A stretch of 64,000 nucleotides of DNA from Kumtagia yinganensis (GTDB lineage Bacteria > Pseudomonadota > Alphaproteobacteria > Rhizobiales > Rhizobiaceae), in the NCBI RefSeq assembly GCF_040081985.1, contig NZ_JBEBMH010000025.1, forward strand, positions 21,065 to 85,064, read 5' to 3'. Positions within the stretch are counted from its first letter, which is position 1; each line of letters opens with the position of its first letter. This document shows, piece by piece, positions 53,394-61,378 of the stretch. The notes under the pieces are model-generated. The model was not told the origin of the DNA, searched no databases, and worked only from the letters and a program-made list of their open reading frames with translations. The translations under genes were made by a program, and so were the position numbers.

Positions 53394-54380
53394 TCAATTC
53401 TCCTGTTTCGACTGTCTGTAGGCCTGAAAGAGGCTGTCCAGATTGCCAGAAATCCACTCGCCAAAGGATTTCGCTTCGGCCTTCGAGATACTCAATGTGT
53501 AGTCCTTTGGGCCGGCTTTCGCGGTTACGCTGACTGATCTGTCGCCGGGTGCCCAAGATACGGCCGCCGGCTTCGAGATTGACTTCCGGACAACCTTCCT
53601 ACCCTTGTGGAGAGCCTCGAACAGCGCGTTGAAGCGTCCGTCTGAATCCGCCGAGAGGAAGCCCTCGCTGCTGATGAATTCCTTCGCTGCGGCGGCGTTA
53701 CGAGGGTTATCGATTAGCTTTCGGAGTTCAAGCCATCGATCGCGCCCGATCCCTTTGGCAGCTCCAATGCTCTCAATAATCTCTGGAGGAATTGATTTCG
53801 GTATCGTCATCATTTTCGAGAGCGTCTGGTAATCCAGGGACAGCGCGGACTGGACCGTCTCCCGCCCAAATCCACGGTCACCAAGGTGCTGGGCGAAGAC
53901 GACCTTTTCGATGAATGACAGATTTGCCCGAGCGGAATTCTCCTGCCCCTGGGCGATGACGTGATCGAGATCCTCAAGCGTCTTTACAACAGCGCGAACT
54001 TTTCGACCCAGCTCACTTGCTGCACGCAGACGACGATGTCCAAATACCACCATGTAGCGGCCCTCAGCCGAGGGATGCCTGCGGACAAGGATTGGTGTGT
54101 CCTGTCCCCGTGTACGAATTGCCTCCACGAGTTCCGAGTACTGCTCGTCGTAAGACGTCATCCGGTCTGAGACGAATGAAACATCAACGACCGCAGGATC
54201 GATCTCGATGATCGCCTCGCCATCTGCCAGGAGCGCCGCTTGTCTTGTGAGCTCGTCAATTGATGAGGAGATGGATTTCGCTGCGCCAAACTTGGGCATC
54301 GTGGCGAGATGGTTCTCGGCCACGACGTGTACTGCGTCATCGTCGGCGAGAATTCGATTGAAGATGTTCTTTCTGGCCAT
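53394..54380 (-). CDS. repB: RepB plasmid partitioning protein
   Basis: This 328-aa ParB-family centromere-binding protein has the N-terminus MARKNIFNRILADD, usual for RepB. The ParB/Sulfiredoxin-like core includes EYSELVEAIRTRGQDTPILV, FGHRRLRAASELGRKV and the arginine motif NSARANLSFIEKVVFAQHL. The HTH region includes VQSALSLDYQTLSKMMTIPK. It lies 34 nt after repA, with which it forms the segregation system acting on parS-type palindromes such as 54436-54449. Confidence 0.95.
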   Translation of the reverse strand: MARKNIFNRILADDDAVHVVAENHLATMPKFGAAKSISSSIDELTRQAALLADGEAIIEIDPAVVDVSFVSDRMTSYDEQYSELVEAIRTRGQDTPILVRRHPSAEGRYMVVFGHRRLRAASELGRKVRAVVKTLEDLDHVIAQGQENSARANLSFIEKVVFAQHLGDRGFGRETVQSALSLDYQTLSKMMTIPKSIPPEIIESIGAAKGIGRDRWLELRKLIDNPRNAAAAKEFISSEGFLSADSDGRFNALFEALHKGRKVVRKSISKPAAVSWAPGDRSVSVTAKAGPKDYTLSISKAEAKSFGEWISGNLDSLFQAYRQSKQEN

Positions 54381-54414
54381 TTATGTACCTGGAGACGCGC
54401 TTTTCGTCTTGAAA

Positions 54415-55659
54415 TCACAGCGGAAAAACGGGATTTAGACTGCCGTCTAGTTTGGGTCGCCGACCCCAAGCTGTGTGTATCAAAGTCCGGATTTCGGTGT
54501 TAACAGCCTCCATGGATTCCATAGCCCGGTCGTAGGTCGACCTAGTCATGCCAGATCGCTCTACCTCATAAAGGGTCTGTTTGGTCAAACCAGCGTCAGA
54601 GATCGCGGTAGATTTCAGCATCTGATTTTGGAGCATCTGGGACGCGAGGATTGATTGCATGAAACCGACCATCTGAGCCTGCGGGATGTCCGTTGGTTCA
54701 TAGCGAGTAACAAGGTAACGGAACCAATCCAAGTCGACCCCGCCACCTGCACGGTTCACAGTTTTCAGTAGGTCACCAAGCATTAACAGGAATTGTGACA
54801 TCGACATCAGATCGAGCATCTGCGGGTGAACCGTGATAAGGACTGAGGTGGCCGCCGCTAGGGCAGTGAGCGTCAGGTAGCCGAGCTGAGGAGGACAGTC
54901 GATCACAACCGTATCATAGTTACTGTCGACTTCGCGCAGGGAGTTTTCGATACGGTTCCAGAAGGTCTTCCCATCTAGCGAAGCCTTGTTTTGCATGGCG
55001 AGCGGCGTGTCGTACTCGTATTCTTGCAGCTCGAGGGAGGCGGGAACGAGATCGAGATCCGGGAAGTTTGTCTTGCGGATTACGCTCGCAACAGGCTTGC
55101 GCTCTTCGTCATACCGTATTGCCTCGTAAATTGAGGGATACCGGTCGAGCTCAGGCTGCACGCCATGGAGAGCGGAAAGAGAGGCTTGGGGATCAAGATC
55201 GATCGCCAGAACACGGTGGCCAGTGAGCGCCAAGTGCTGACCAAGGTGTGCGGCCGTTGTTGTTTTTCCGGAACCGCCCTTGAAATTGACAACCGCGATC
55301 ACCTGCAGCTTGTCACCCGGCCGGCGATGGGGGACATAGTTCTTACTCTCCGAGCGACCGTTGCGGTCCAGCCAATGGCGGAGTTGCAAAAGTTGCTCAG
55401 CGGAATACGATCTTCGCCCACCCGCATGCACTGTTGGTGGGACTGCCTTGCCTTCAAGATGCAGCTTCTTCAAATTGCTGGTAGATACCCCGAGAAAATA
55501 TGCGGCCTCTCCAAGCGAAAAGTCGCGAAGCGTTTTCGTAGCGTTTGGAGGAAATGTTTCCAACCGAAGGAGATTCAGCTTGCGGCTGATCTCGCGGCCA
55601 TGGGCGGAAATGGTGTCGTCAAATCGCTGCTTGTTGGCAGCAGAGACGGGGGCATTCAT
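54415..55659 (-). CDS. repA: RepA plasmid partitioning ATPase
   Basis: This 414-aa ParA-type Walker ATPase has the deviant Walker A VVNFKGGSGKTTTAAHLGQH (about 123-142), followed by AIDLDPQASLSALHG and the Walker B-like VVIDCPPQLGYLTL. An N-terminal winged-helix/MerR-like DNA-binding part (LGEAAYFLGVSTSNLKKLHL) lets it repress its own promoter. It is the first gene of repABC; ATG 55659 is the only sensible start. The 3' end encodes PKLDGSLNPVFPL over the TAGAC/GTCTA palindrome, so a coding sequence doubles as a possible centromere site. Confidence 0.96.
   Translation of the reverse strand: MNAPVSAANKQRFDDTISAHGREISRKLNLLRLETFPPNATKTLRDFSLGEAAYFLGVSTSNLKKLHLEGKAVPPTVHAGGRRSYSAEQLLQLRHWLDRNGRSESKNYVPHRRPGDKLQVIAVVNFKGGSGKTTTAAHLGQHLALTGHRVLAIDLDPQASLSALHGVQPELDRYPSIYEAIRYDEERKPVASVIRKTNFPDLDLVPASLELQEYEYDTPLAMQNKASLDGKTFWNRIENSLREVDSNYDTVVIDCPPQLGYLTLTALAAATSVLITVHPQMLDLMSMSQFLLMLGDLLKTVNRAGGGVDLDWFRYLVTRYEPTDIPQAQMVGFMQSILASQMLQNQMLKSTAISDAGLTKQTLYEVERSGMTRSTYDRAMESMEAVNTEIRTLIHTAWGRRPKLDGSLNPVFPL
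54436..54449. repeat. parS-like palindrome inside the 3' end of repA
   Basis: TAGACTGCCGTCTA has perfect 5-bp arms and a central GC, matching the general architecture of repABC parS sites. The same 14-mer, in reverse complement, occurs at 57418-57431. Related TGCCGTC half-sites lie in the repA promoter region. RepB binding is inferred. Confidence 0.55.
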
Positions 55660-55675
55660 TTCGTCGAGACCTCAA

Positions 55676-55740
55676 ATGACGGCATTTCGCTGGAAACTGC
55701 CAGATTGCCGTCATTATGCCTGATTCTGCCTCCCCGACAA
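55676..55740 (-). promoter_or_regulatory. repA promoter and nested inverted-repeat operator
   Basis: On the minus strand TTGTCG (55740-55735) and CATAAT (55718-55713) are spaced 16 nt. Immediately downstream lies a large inverted repeat: ATGACGGCA (55676-55684) and TGCCGTCAT (55706-55714), with an inner CTGG/CCAG pair (55690-55693, 55700-55703). It ends 16 bp before the repA start. This is the expected place for RepA-RepB autorepression. Confidence 0.55.
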
Positions 55741-55950
55741 CAAGTTTAAAGTTAACAGAACATTAAACGACTATTCGTCCGAGAATTGACCTGCGCGGCG
55801 CAACCACAGTCTACCGCGTGCTGTATCGGGCGACGTCTTGGGTTGAATTTTGAAGCCCATCGCATGTGGGCACAGGAGCCGGGCCTGTGCAACCGGCAAA
55901 TATCGCCAGGCAGCTGCTGGGTGCGCGGCGATCTCAGTGCCTCGAATCCA

Positions 55951-57250
55951 GGTTAACGGATTTTAGCGTTCAGGATTGTGCCGAGATATTGAGTATCCCA
56001 AGCGGCGCATTTTCGGGGTAGCTTGATGCTATTTTTGCGTCGCGCCGGCGGCTTGCTGGTTTTGCGGCGTGACCCGGTGTGTGGGGGTCTGGCCGGTTCT
56101 TCGGCCTGTCTGAGGTGGTTGATGGCGAAGTGCCGGACGGCAGCCATGGTCTTGGCGCCGTGTCCCTTGCGCAGGCGCGACTGATCGTCTTTGAAGACGA
56201 CGTCGAGAACCCAATGGAGCTGGTTTTCGATGCGCCAATGGCTGCGAAGGGCGTTGGCGGCGGCTTGTGCGACGAGCTTGGCCGATGTGATGCAGTAGCG
56301 CGTCTCGAAACGGCATCGATCCTTCAGTTCGGCCCTGCTCGCGACCTTGATGACGGCGGCGACATCGGGCAGACGCAATTCACCGGGGAAACGCCGGTCG
56401 CCGCGCAGCCATTCGACCTCCCGCGCCACCGTGACGGTGCGCTGTTCGATGCGGCCATGGCCCTTGTCGATGTCGCCGGCGCGCTCGAGGCTGGCTTGCG
56501 GAGCATCGGCGAAGAAGATCTCGATCTCGCGGCGCAGGGTCGGCTGGTTGGCCTTGATGGCCAGAAGATAGTCGGCCCCGGCTGCCCGCACTGCCCTGGC
56601 AACATCGCCATTGCAGGCGATTGCATCAATGGTCACGATGGCTCCTTCGAACCCGCCCGCTTCGGCAAGACGTTCCAGCAGCACCGGGATGGCGGCAAGT
56701 TCGTTGGACTTGTCGGCGACCGCTTCCTGCCCAAGCACAAGGCCGGAGGTGGTGGCGAAGGCCGAAACCAGATGCAGCGCCGGTTGGCCGGCGCCTAGGT
56801 CGTGACTGCGCCGCGCGGTCTTGCCATCGATGGCCACAAGCTCAGGCCGATCCGGCCAGCAGGCTCGAACCCAGTCGGTGAAGCAGGCCAAGAACTGCCG
56901 CGGATTGATCCGGTTCATCAGGATCGTCAGCCAACGTCCTGTCGGCACCCCGTGATGATATGGCAGGAAACGACGCAAAAACGCCAGGTGGGCCTCGCCC
57001 CAGGCGGCGGCGTGGTCATAGCCATCGCAGTCGGCGATCGTTCCGCAAACCGCCAGAAGCAGCACCTCGGCCAGCGGATAGGCCACGCGGTGCGGAGGGC
57101 GGCTATCCTCGATAACCGAAAAATGCGCCAGCAGCGCCCCAAGCCGCGATTTGCCGCCAAGACCCGGCATTGACAAATCCATCCGGCGCATCCGATTCGA
57201 GCCGCCAGAACAGATTTACCAATCCCGCCAATCGTAAATACCCGTTAACC
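55951..57250 (-). mobile_element. ISAs1-family insertion sequence
   Basis: This element of about 1.3 kb has ends GGTTAACGGATTTTA on the left (from 55951) and, reading inward from 57250, GGTTAACGGGTATTTA on the right. It carries one intact transposase gene. I could not find a convincing target duplication in the flanks, so the element may be old or the result of a rearrangement. It separates the repA leader from the second-repA scrap at 57402. Confidence 0.75.
55953..57191 (-). CDS. ISAs1-family transposase
   Basis: This 412-aa transposase has family motifs: an N-terminal block (LAHFSVIEDSRPPHRVAYPL, DCDGYDHAAAWGEAHLAFLR), the catalytic residues in LVAIDGKTARRS, AIVTIDAIACNGDVARAV and HWRIENQLHWVLDVVFKDDQ, and the closing MAAVRHFAINHLRQ. 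The frame is continuous, so the protein could be active. The last codons and the stop (TAA, 55955-55953) lie within the terminal repeat of the element. Confidence 0.93.
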   Translation of the reverse strand: MRRMDLSMPGLGGKSRLGALLAHFSVIEDSRPPHRVAYPLAEVLLLAVCGTIADCDGYDHAAAWGEAHLAFLRRFLPYHHGVPTGRWLTILMNRINPRQFLACFTDWVRACWPDRPELVAIDGKTARRSHDLGAGQPALHLVSAFATTSGLVLGQEAVADKSNELAAIPVLLERLAEAGGFEGAIVTIDAIACNGDVARAVRAAGADYLLAIKANQPTLRREIEIFFADAPQASLERAGDIDKGHGRIEQRTVTVAREVEWLRGDRRFPGELRLPDVAAVIKVASRAELKDRCRFETRYCITSAKLVAQAAANALRSHWRIENQLHWVLDVVFKDDQSRLRKGHGAKTMAAVRHFAINHLRQAEEPARPPHTGSRRKTSKPPARRKNSIKLPRKCAAWDTQYLGTILNAKIR

Positions 57251-57401
57251 CCAGTTCGTAGCCCTGGCGGCGATCTCCGTCACCTTGCCTGACCAGGATG
57301 CTTTTGTTAGCTCAATGACCTGCTATCCGTCCTTGACTGCAGCAGATTGGATACGGAGCTGATGCATCTAAGCGTCGGTCCAGCGATTATCACGGCAAGG
57401 T

Positions 57402-57452
57402 CTGAAGAGCGTGAAGATAGACGGCAGTCTAAAGACGGCTTTTCCGCAATAA
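57402..57452 (+). pseudogene. Scrap of a second repA 3' end, with parS-like palindrome
   Basis: On the plus strand this encodes LKSVKIDGSLKTAFPQ and a stop, closely matching the RepA C-terminus PKLDGSLNPVFPL and stop. It includes the palindrome TAGACGGCAGTCTA (57418-57431). Similarity continues past the stop (TTTCAA, CGAAAA words) into what would be the repA-repB spacer, and an ATGAGC follows 40 nt after the stop, where repB would begin. Upstream, the frame closes at 57369. The rest of this second cassette is gone. Flanking sequence 57251-57401 and 57453-57512 shows nothing else. Confidence 0.65.
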
Positions 57453-57512
57453 TTTCAATCGAAAATGCCCTTTGCACAGGGGTGTTCTCCAAATGAGCGC
57501 CGGGAGGCGTGC

Positions 57513-57944
57513 ATGATCGCTACGGAATATCAATCGTCACGGTCACTATCTCATTTGTCGTCGGCTCCGTTATCAGATCTCGGGATAGCAGCCGGTGTCA
57601 CGAGCCCGAAGGGGCTACCTTATAGCTACTTTGAACAAGCGACGGAGAATGCGCCCCACAGCGTGCGGTTGGACGGCGCGATGAGCGCGTATCGCCTTGA
57701 TGATATCGACCTCGCCAGACAGTATCCGGGACATGTCAGCACCTTCCTCTGTGAGGCTTTCCCGGCACTACAAGTCGAGTTCGCTTCTTTGCATCATATC
57801 GCAGTCCCCGACCAGAAGGCGTTCGCTGCCGCATTTGCTACCTGGGAAAGCGAAAGCTATCCGCTCGCAGCATGCTGGCACGAGAGGATGGCCGGCGCTC
57901 TTCCGAATGGCGACGGCTTTTCATATTGCCGTCGACCTGCTTGA
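57513..57944 (+). CDS. Hypothetical protein upstream of AbiEii-like remnant
   Basis: A possible 143-aa protein; ATG 57513 follows GGGAGG, and an earlier ATG (57465) has no such signal. I do not recognise a family. The sequence has an ordered middle (SYFEQATENAPHSVRLDGAM, SAYRLDDIDLARQYPGHVST). The gene overlaps the AbiEii-like gene by 38 nt, so it may be the partner (antitoxin-like) gene of that pair. The C-terminal residues in the overlap may not be native. Confidence 0.45.
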   Translation: MIATEYQSSRSLSHLSSAPLSDLGIAAGVTSPKGLPYSYFEQATENAPHSVRLDGAMSAYRLDDIDLARQYPGHVSTFLCEAFPALQVEFASLHHIAVPDQKAFAAAFATWESESYPLAACWHERMAGALPNGDGFSYCRRPA

Positions 57945-58257
57945 TCAGCTTCGAGAGAATGCCGGCGGCTACGACGTCGAATGGTCGTTTGGTGGCGACA
58001 CGGCGACGATGATCCAGATCGGACATCGCGAAAGCCATGACGTCGATATGATTCTGGATGATCCAAAGCTGCTCGGGTTCAACGATCCGCCCAGAAGTTG
58101 CCTGCGGTCGGATGTGGTGCAATCGGACTATCGAGGAGACAGGATTCGGTTTCAGAATTTCGCTTATTCGGGTGTAAGAGAAATCGACTTCATCGTCGCC
58201 GGTGCTCTGATAGGAAAGCCTTCGAGACGTGTGAAGGCTGAATCTGGAGTTTGTTGA
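57907..58257 (+). pseudogene. Truncated AbiEii-like nucleotidyltransferase toxin
   Basis: The frame reads MATAFHIAVDLLDQLRENAG, then the nucleotidyltransferase signature WSFGGDTATMIQIGHRESHD and DVDMILDDPKLLGFNDP, ending after REIDFIVAGALIGKPSRRVK. Intact AbiEii-type proteins continue for more than 100 residues with a helical C-terminal domain; here the frame ends shortly after the catalytic half. In the active-site motif GG-DTAT the usual GGGTA-type third Gly is Asp. The protein is therefore probably inactive. The next 160 bp up to the recombinase gene show no continuation I can read with confidence. Confidence 0.65.
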
Positions 58258-58416
58258 CCGCACAATCGCCCAGCTGATGATCATGCCTGACTACGAAGCG
58301 TCCGGCGACCGATTGTGTGGATACCGCGCTGGCGGTGCTCGATGAGGTATTGTCGTCGGCTAAGACGACCTGACCACCTACGTCGATGATCGAGCGGGGG
58401 AGGGGAGGGTGCATTC

Positions 58417-59559
58417 CTACAATCCCGATGCTTTGGTGAGATTTACGCGAAACCGATCGCGCCGGCGTTGGTATTTGCGCGTCATCTCCGCGGAGGCATG
58501 ACCAAGCTGCTTCTGCAAATAGCGCTCGTCGACCTCGGCCGAGGACGCGAGACCAGATCGCAGGGAATGTCCGGCGAAGAGCTTGCTGCGTTCGCCTTCT
58601 GGCAGATCGCCACGCACGCCTGCGGTGAGCGCGGCTCGCTTAACCAGGCGGGCGACTTCCTGGTCGTTGAGTCGTTCGGCGCCAACCGCCTTCCCGTGGC
58701 CAGTGACGCGACGGAATAGGGGACCGTGCGCGATGCGCGCCAGCTTGAGCCAAGTCTGCAAGGCCACGACCGGACAGGTCGTGTCGGACGAGCCGCGCCC
58801 GATCTCGACCTCGCGCCAACCGGTCTTGCCGCGTAACGTTACCAGCATACCGTTGTCCAGAACCTCCACCCAACCGCGGCTATCTTCAGTTTGGTCACGG
58901 CCAACATCCAGCCCGACGATCTCGGAACGGCGCAGCCCCCCGGCAAAGCCGAGCAAAAGCATGGCACGGTCGCGCAGGCCACGCAGCGTGCCGCGATCGA
59001 GTGTGTCCAGCATGGCGATCAGGTCTTCGGGCAGGATTGCTTCCTTCTGGCGGGGAGGGGAGGCGTGCCTGTTGCGGATGCCGGCCATGACAGTGGCGAT
59101 GTGGCGATCCTTGCGATCCAGCGTCAGCCCGCGTTGGGAATAGTTCCAGGAGAGGGAAGAAAGTCGGCGTTCGATCGTCGACACCGATTTTTTTGCTCCG
59201 GCCGGGGTGCCTGTGTCCGCGCCGGACGCGATCGCGGTGATGTACAGCCCCACTGTCCGTGGATCGGGCGGCATCAGGGAAAAACCCTGGCGCCGGCACC
59301 AGCTCGAAAAGTGTTTCCAGTCGGAACTGTAGGCGCGCCGTGTATTGGCGGAGCTTGCCGCCTCGACATAGTCACGCGCATGGTCTGCGAGTTTTTGCAG
59401 GTGGCCGGGAAGTCGCGCTACCGTCTGGGCCGGCAGGGCAGGGGAGGGGGATTTCGCCGGCTCCCCGGCACGTCCCATCTCCGTCACGATGTCGATGATG
59501 TCGGGCATCTCCTCGTCCCCGGAAGCATCCGACGGCCCTTGTCCGATGCCAGCCATCAT
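58417..59559 (-). CDS. Tyrosine recombinase/integrase
   Basis: This site-specific recombinase (380 aa from ATG 59559) has an N-terminal SAM-like core-binding domain (DYVEAASSANTRRAYSSDWK). In the catalytic domain, Arg is in GFAGGLRRSEIVGLD, His-x-x-Arg in AGHSLRSGLASS, the second His in LQKQLGHASAEMTRKY and the nucleophile Tyr in TRKYQRRRDRF. The start is set by the 4-bp-type overlap with the VapC-like stop (ATGATG); upstream in-frame codons belong to that gene. Such enzymes on rhizobial plasmids resolve multimers or insert elements; which one applies here is not evident. No attachment sites were found. Confidence 0.92.
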   Translation of the reverse strand: MMAGIGQGPSDASGDEEMPDIIDIVTEMGRAGEPAKSPSPALPAQTVARLPGHLQKLADHARDYVEAASSANTRRAYSSDWKHFSSWCRRQGFSLMPPDPRTVGLYITAIASGADTGTPAGAKKSVSTIERRLSSLSWNYSQRGLTLDRKDRHIATVMAGIRNRHASPPRQKEAILPEDLIAMLDTLDRGTLRGLRDRAMLLLGFAGGLRRSEIVGLDVGRDQTEDSRGWVEVLDNGMLVTLRGKTGWREVEIGRGSSDTTCPVVALQTWLKLARIAHGPLFRRVTGHGKAVGAERLNDQEVARLVKRAALTAGVRGDLPEGERSKLFAGHSLRSGLASSAEVDERYLQKQLGHASAEMTRKYQRRRDRFRVNLTKASGL

Positions 59560-59942
59560 GCCGCTTCGATATCCGTCTGAGAAAAGTTGCTGCCGATAAA
59601 CAGCAGCGCTTCGTCTGCCCGCTTTGCCAAAGCGTAGGAGAGGCAATCGGCAAAATTCAAGGCAGCCGGATGGCGGCCCTTGCCGTAGGTCAACCAGGCC
59701 TGGGTCGCCAGATCAACCATCTGGGAGTCGACAGGAATGATCTCAGCCTCGATCTTGCGGAGCCAGAGATCGATCTCGGCTAATGCATGTTCGCCGCGTC
59801 TGCTGACCAGCACCATGCGCGCCTCGATCACGCAGGTTGCCGGGATCAAACGGACAGGGTCCGACACCAACGCTCGTTCAAGCCTTGCCGCCTCGGGCTC
59901 GCTACGAAGGATTGCCACAACCGCCGAGGTATCGATCACCAT
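59556..59942 (-). CDS. vapC: VapC-type PIN-domain toxin
   Basis: This 128-aa ribonuclease toxin has PIN acidic residues at Asp4 (MVIDTSAVVAIL), Glu40 (CVIEARMVL) and Asp99 (LNFADCLSYALAK). The late motif reads IGSNFSQTDIEAA, where most relatives have an Asp (G-x-D-F) in place of Asn119; this could weaken metal binding. Its start shares a base with the VapB stop (TGATG), and it overlaps the recombinase gene, so vapB, vapC and the recombinase gene form one transcript. Confidence 0.92.
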   Translation of the reverse strand: MVIDTSAVVAILRSEPEAARLERALVSDPVRLIPATCVIEARMVLVSRRGEHALAEIDLWLRKIEAEIIPVDSQMVDLATQAWLTYGKGRHPAALNFADCLSYALAKRADEALLFIGSNFSQTDIEAA

Positions 59943-60199
59943 CAGTTCGGAATTCCGTGCTCGTCGTAGCCAACAATTTCCTCGTCACTCCGGCGGTCGA
60001 GATCAGGCAACCGCGCCACTCTTTCCCGGATAGTGCGGAGTTCCGCGAGCAGACGCTCCTGGGCAGTGTCGCCGAAACCCAAGCGGTGCAGCCGCTCGCT
60101 CAGCGCCTGATGAATTGCCGCCGTCTTGCTGATACCCTGGCGGCGCGCGAGTTCGTCGGCGAGGGCAACCGTGGCCGGATTTTTGATGTTCAGGGACAC
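59942..60199 (-). CDS. vapB: VapB-type antitoxin
   Basis: This 85-aa antitoxin starts at GTG 60199 (SLNIKNPATVALADELARRQ). A longer frame reaches 60301 but lacks a start signal and would cross the promoter. The N-terminal strand and helices form the DNA-binding part (GISKTAAIHQALSERLHR). The C-terminal tail (ARLPDLDRRSDEEIVGYDEH) is the usual toxin-binding segment ending GYDEHGIPN. It neutralises the VapC encoded next and should repress the operon. Confidence 0.9.
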   Translation of the reverse strand: MSLNIKNPATVALADELARRQGISKTAAIHQALSERLHRLGFGDTAQERLLAELRTIRERVARLPDLDRRSDEEIVGYDEHGIPN

Positions 60200-60230
60200 G
60201 TGGGGCTCCAGAAATCTACCTTTGTGATGG

Positions 60231-60284
60231 TTTCTACCTTGGTTTCCGCCTGCTGTCAAAGACGACGGATAATGCAACATTATC
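60231..60284 (-). promoter_or_regulatory. vapBC promoter with upstream palindrome
   Basis: On the minus strand TTGACA (60259-60254) and TAGAAA (60236-60231) are spaced 17 nt. Just upstream is a perfect inverted repeat GATAATG-CAA-CATTATC (60268-60284). Two AAGGTAGA copies lie downstream, between promoter and start. Any of these could be the VapBC operator. Confidence 0.55.
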
Positions 60285-60367
60285 GTTCGTAATTGCTGCA
60301 TGACGGGTGCGGCGGTATGCTCGCCTCCGGATTGCCAAAAGCGCCGCGATGATTCATCCTGTTGGCG

Positions 60368-61378
60368 ATGATTCTGCGGCCCAGACCTTCAATGCCTCGC
60401 GTGGCCTCGCTTCCCGGAACCGCTGTGGCTGCCGCGGGTGCGACTGTCCCGACGTGGCTCAGGCGCGCTGTCCCTGATGCGCAAAGCTTTGCAGCGCACA
60501 GTCTTGAGGATATCGCGTTGGCCGCTGGCGCCGCCATCGGCTCTCTTGATGCCGTAGTCTGCCGGCAGGACCGCTGGGCTGGCGCTTGGCGGCAACGGCT
60601 GGCGCTCGCCGCCGCTGCACTCTCAGTAAAACAAGCGGGACGCGTAGAAGATGAAGCCGCGTTGCGCGACGCCGTACTACTGACAAAGCCAGGCGATGAC
60701 GTCGGCCCGGCTGGACGCATGTTTTTGGCCTGGCGCCGGTTGGTAACACGGCCATCAGAAGATTTGCTGACGAGAAAAGACCTCGGCGCGGTGCTGGAGG
60801 AATTTGGTCACGCACCCGACGACGACGCGCTCGGCAACCTGACGGGCGAGCTCCGCGGGCTCGCAGCAGGCGGGATAGTCGACATGGTGGTTGGCGCCTT
60901 CATGGCGGCCGAGCGCCAAGCTTTCGGACGCGCCGTCGGCGCCTGGTTTGCCGACGCGATGGTCGCACAGCGCCTACGCTGGACTCATGCTGTGCCGCTG
61001 CTCGGTGCGGAGGTCAATGCGGCTGGTCTCGCTCGTCCACGGCGATCCGGAACAGGCATCGCGGCAAGCGTCGACGATGAGAGCGCCCGGGCAAAAAATC
61101 TGCTGGCCGCGCAGGCGCGTGCGGCGTTGCGCGCGATTGATCTGTCGGCCGAGCTCGGGCGTCGGGCGGACCGGCTGCTCGCAGTCGCGCCAAAACTCAG
61201 GGCCAAGGCGGCGGATACTGTCGTCGACAAGCTTTTGTCCGATGACGCCATCGTTGCGTCCGAGAAAATCGCTGGCATGAGCGACCGCGGCCTGCGTCGC
61301 CTGTTTGATCGGCTGGTCGAGTTAGGCGCTGTGCGCGAGCTGTCAGGTCGGCCGACCTTTCGCATCTACGGGCTGTGA
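60368..61378 (+). CDS. DUF1403 family protein, copy 2 (intact)
   Basis: This 336-aa protein has the DUF1403 core AGAAIGSLDAVVCRQDRWAG, AWRQRLALAAAALSVKQAGR, VEDEAALRDAVLLTKPGDD and VGPAGRMFLAWRRL. ATG 60368 (MILRPRPSMPRVASLPG) matches the start of copy 1; TTG 60362 is an alternative. The last ~70 residues (LLAVAPKLRAKAADTVVDKL, ASEKIAGMSDRGLRRLFDRL, RELSGRPTFRIYGL) read like a winged-helix domain. It overlaps the ScpB-like gene by 4 bp (GTGA). The family function is unknown; its obligate pairing with ScpB suggests a role in DNA organisation or segregation. Confidence 0.88.
   Translation: MILRPRPSMPRVASLPGTAVAAAGATVPTWLRRAVPDAQSFAAHSLEDIALAAGAAIGSLDAVVCRQDRWAGAWRQRLALAAAALSVKQAGRVEDEAALRDAVLLTKPGDDVGPAGRMFLAWRRLVTRPSEDLLTRKDLGAVLEEFGHAPDDDALGNLTGELRGLAAGGIVDMVVGAFMAAERQAFGRAVGAWFADAMVAQRLRWTHAVPLLGAEVNAAGLARPRRSGTGIAASVDDESARAKNLLAAQARAALRAIDLSAELGRRADRLLAVAPKLRAKAADTVVDKLLSDDAIVASEKIAGMSDRGLRRLFDRLVELGAVRELSGRPTFRIYGL

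Noticed and set aside
53298..53537. Plus-strand 79-codon frame spanning the repB-repC spacer
   Set aside because: It overlaps the antisense RNA and its terminator and the 3' end of repB; it has no protein-like features.
55941..57260. Target-site duplication for the ISAs1 element
   Set aside because: I compared about 10 bp on both flanks and found no convincing direct repeat, so none is reported.
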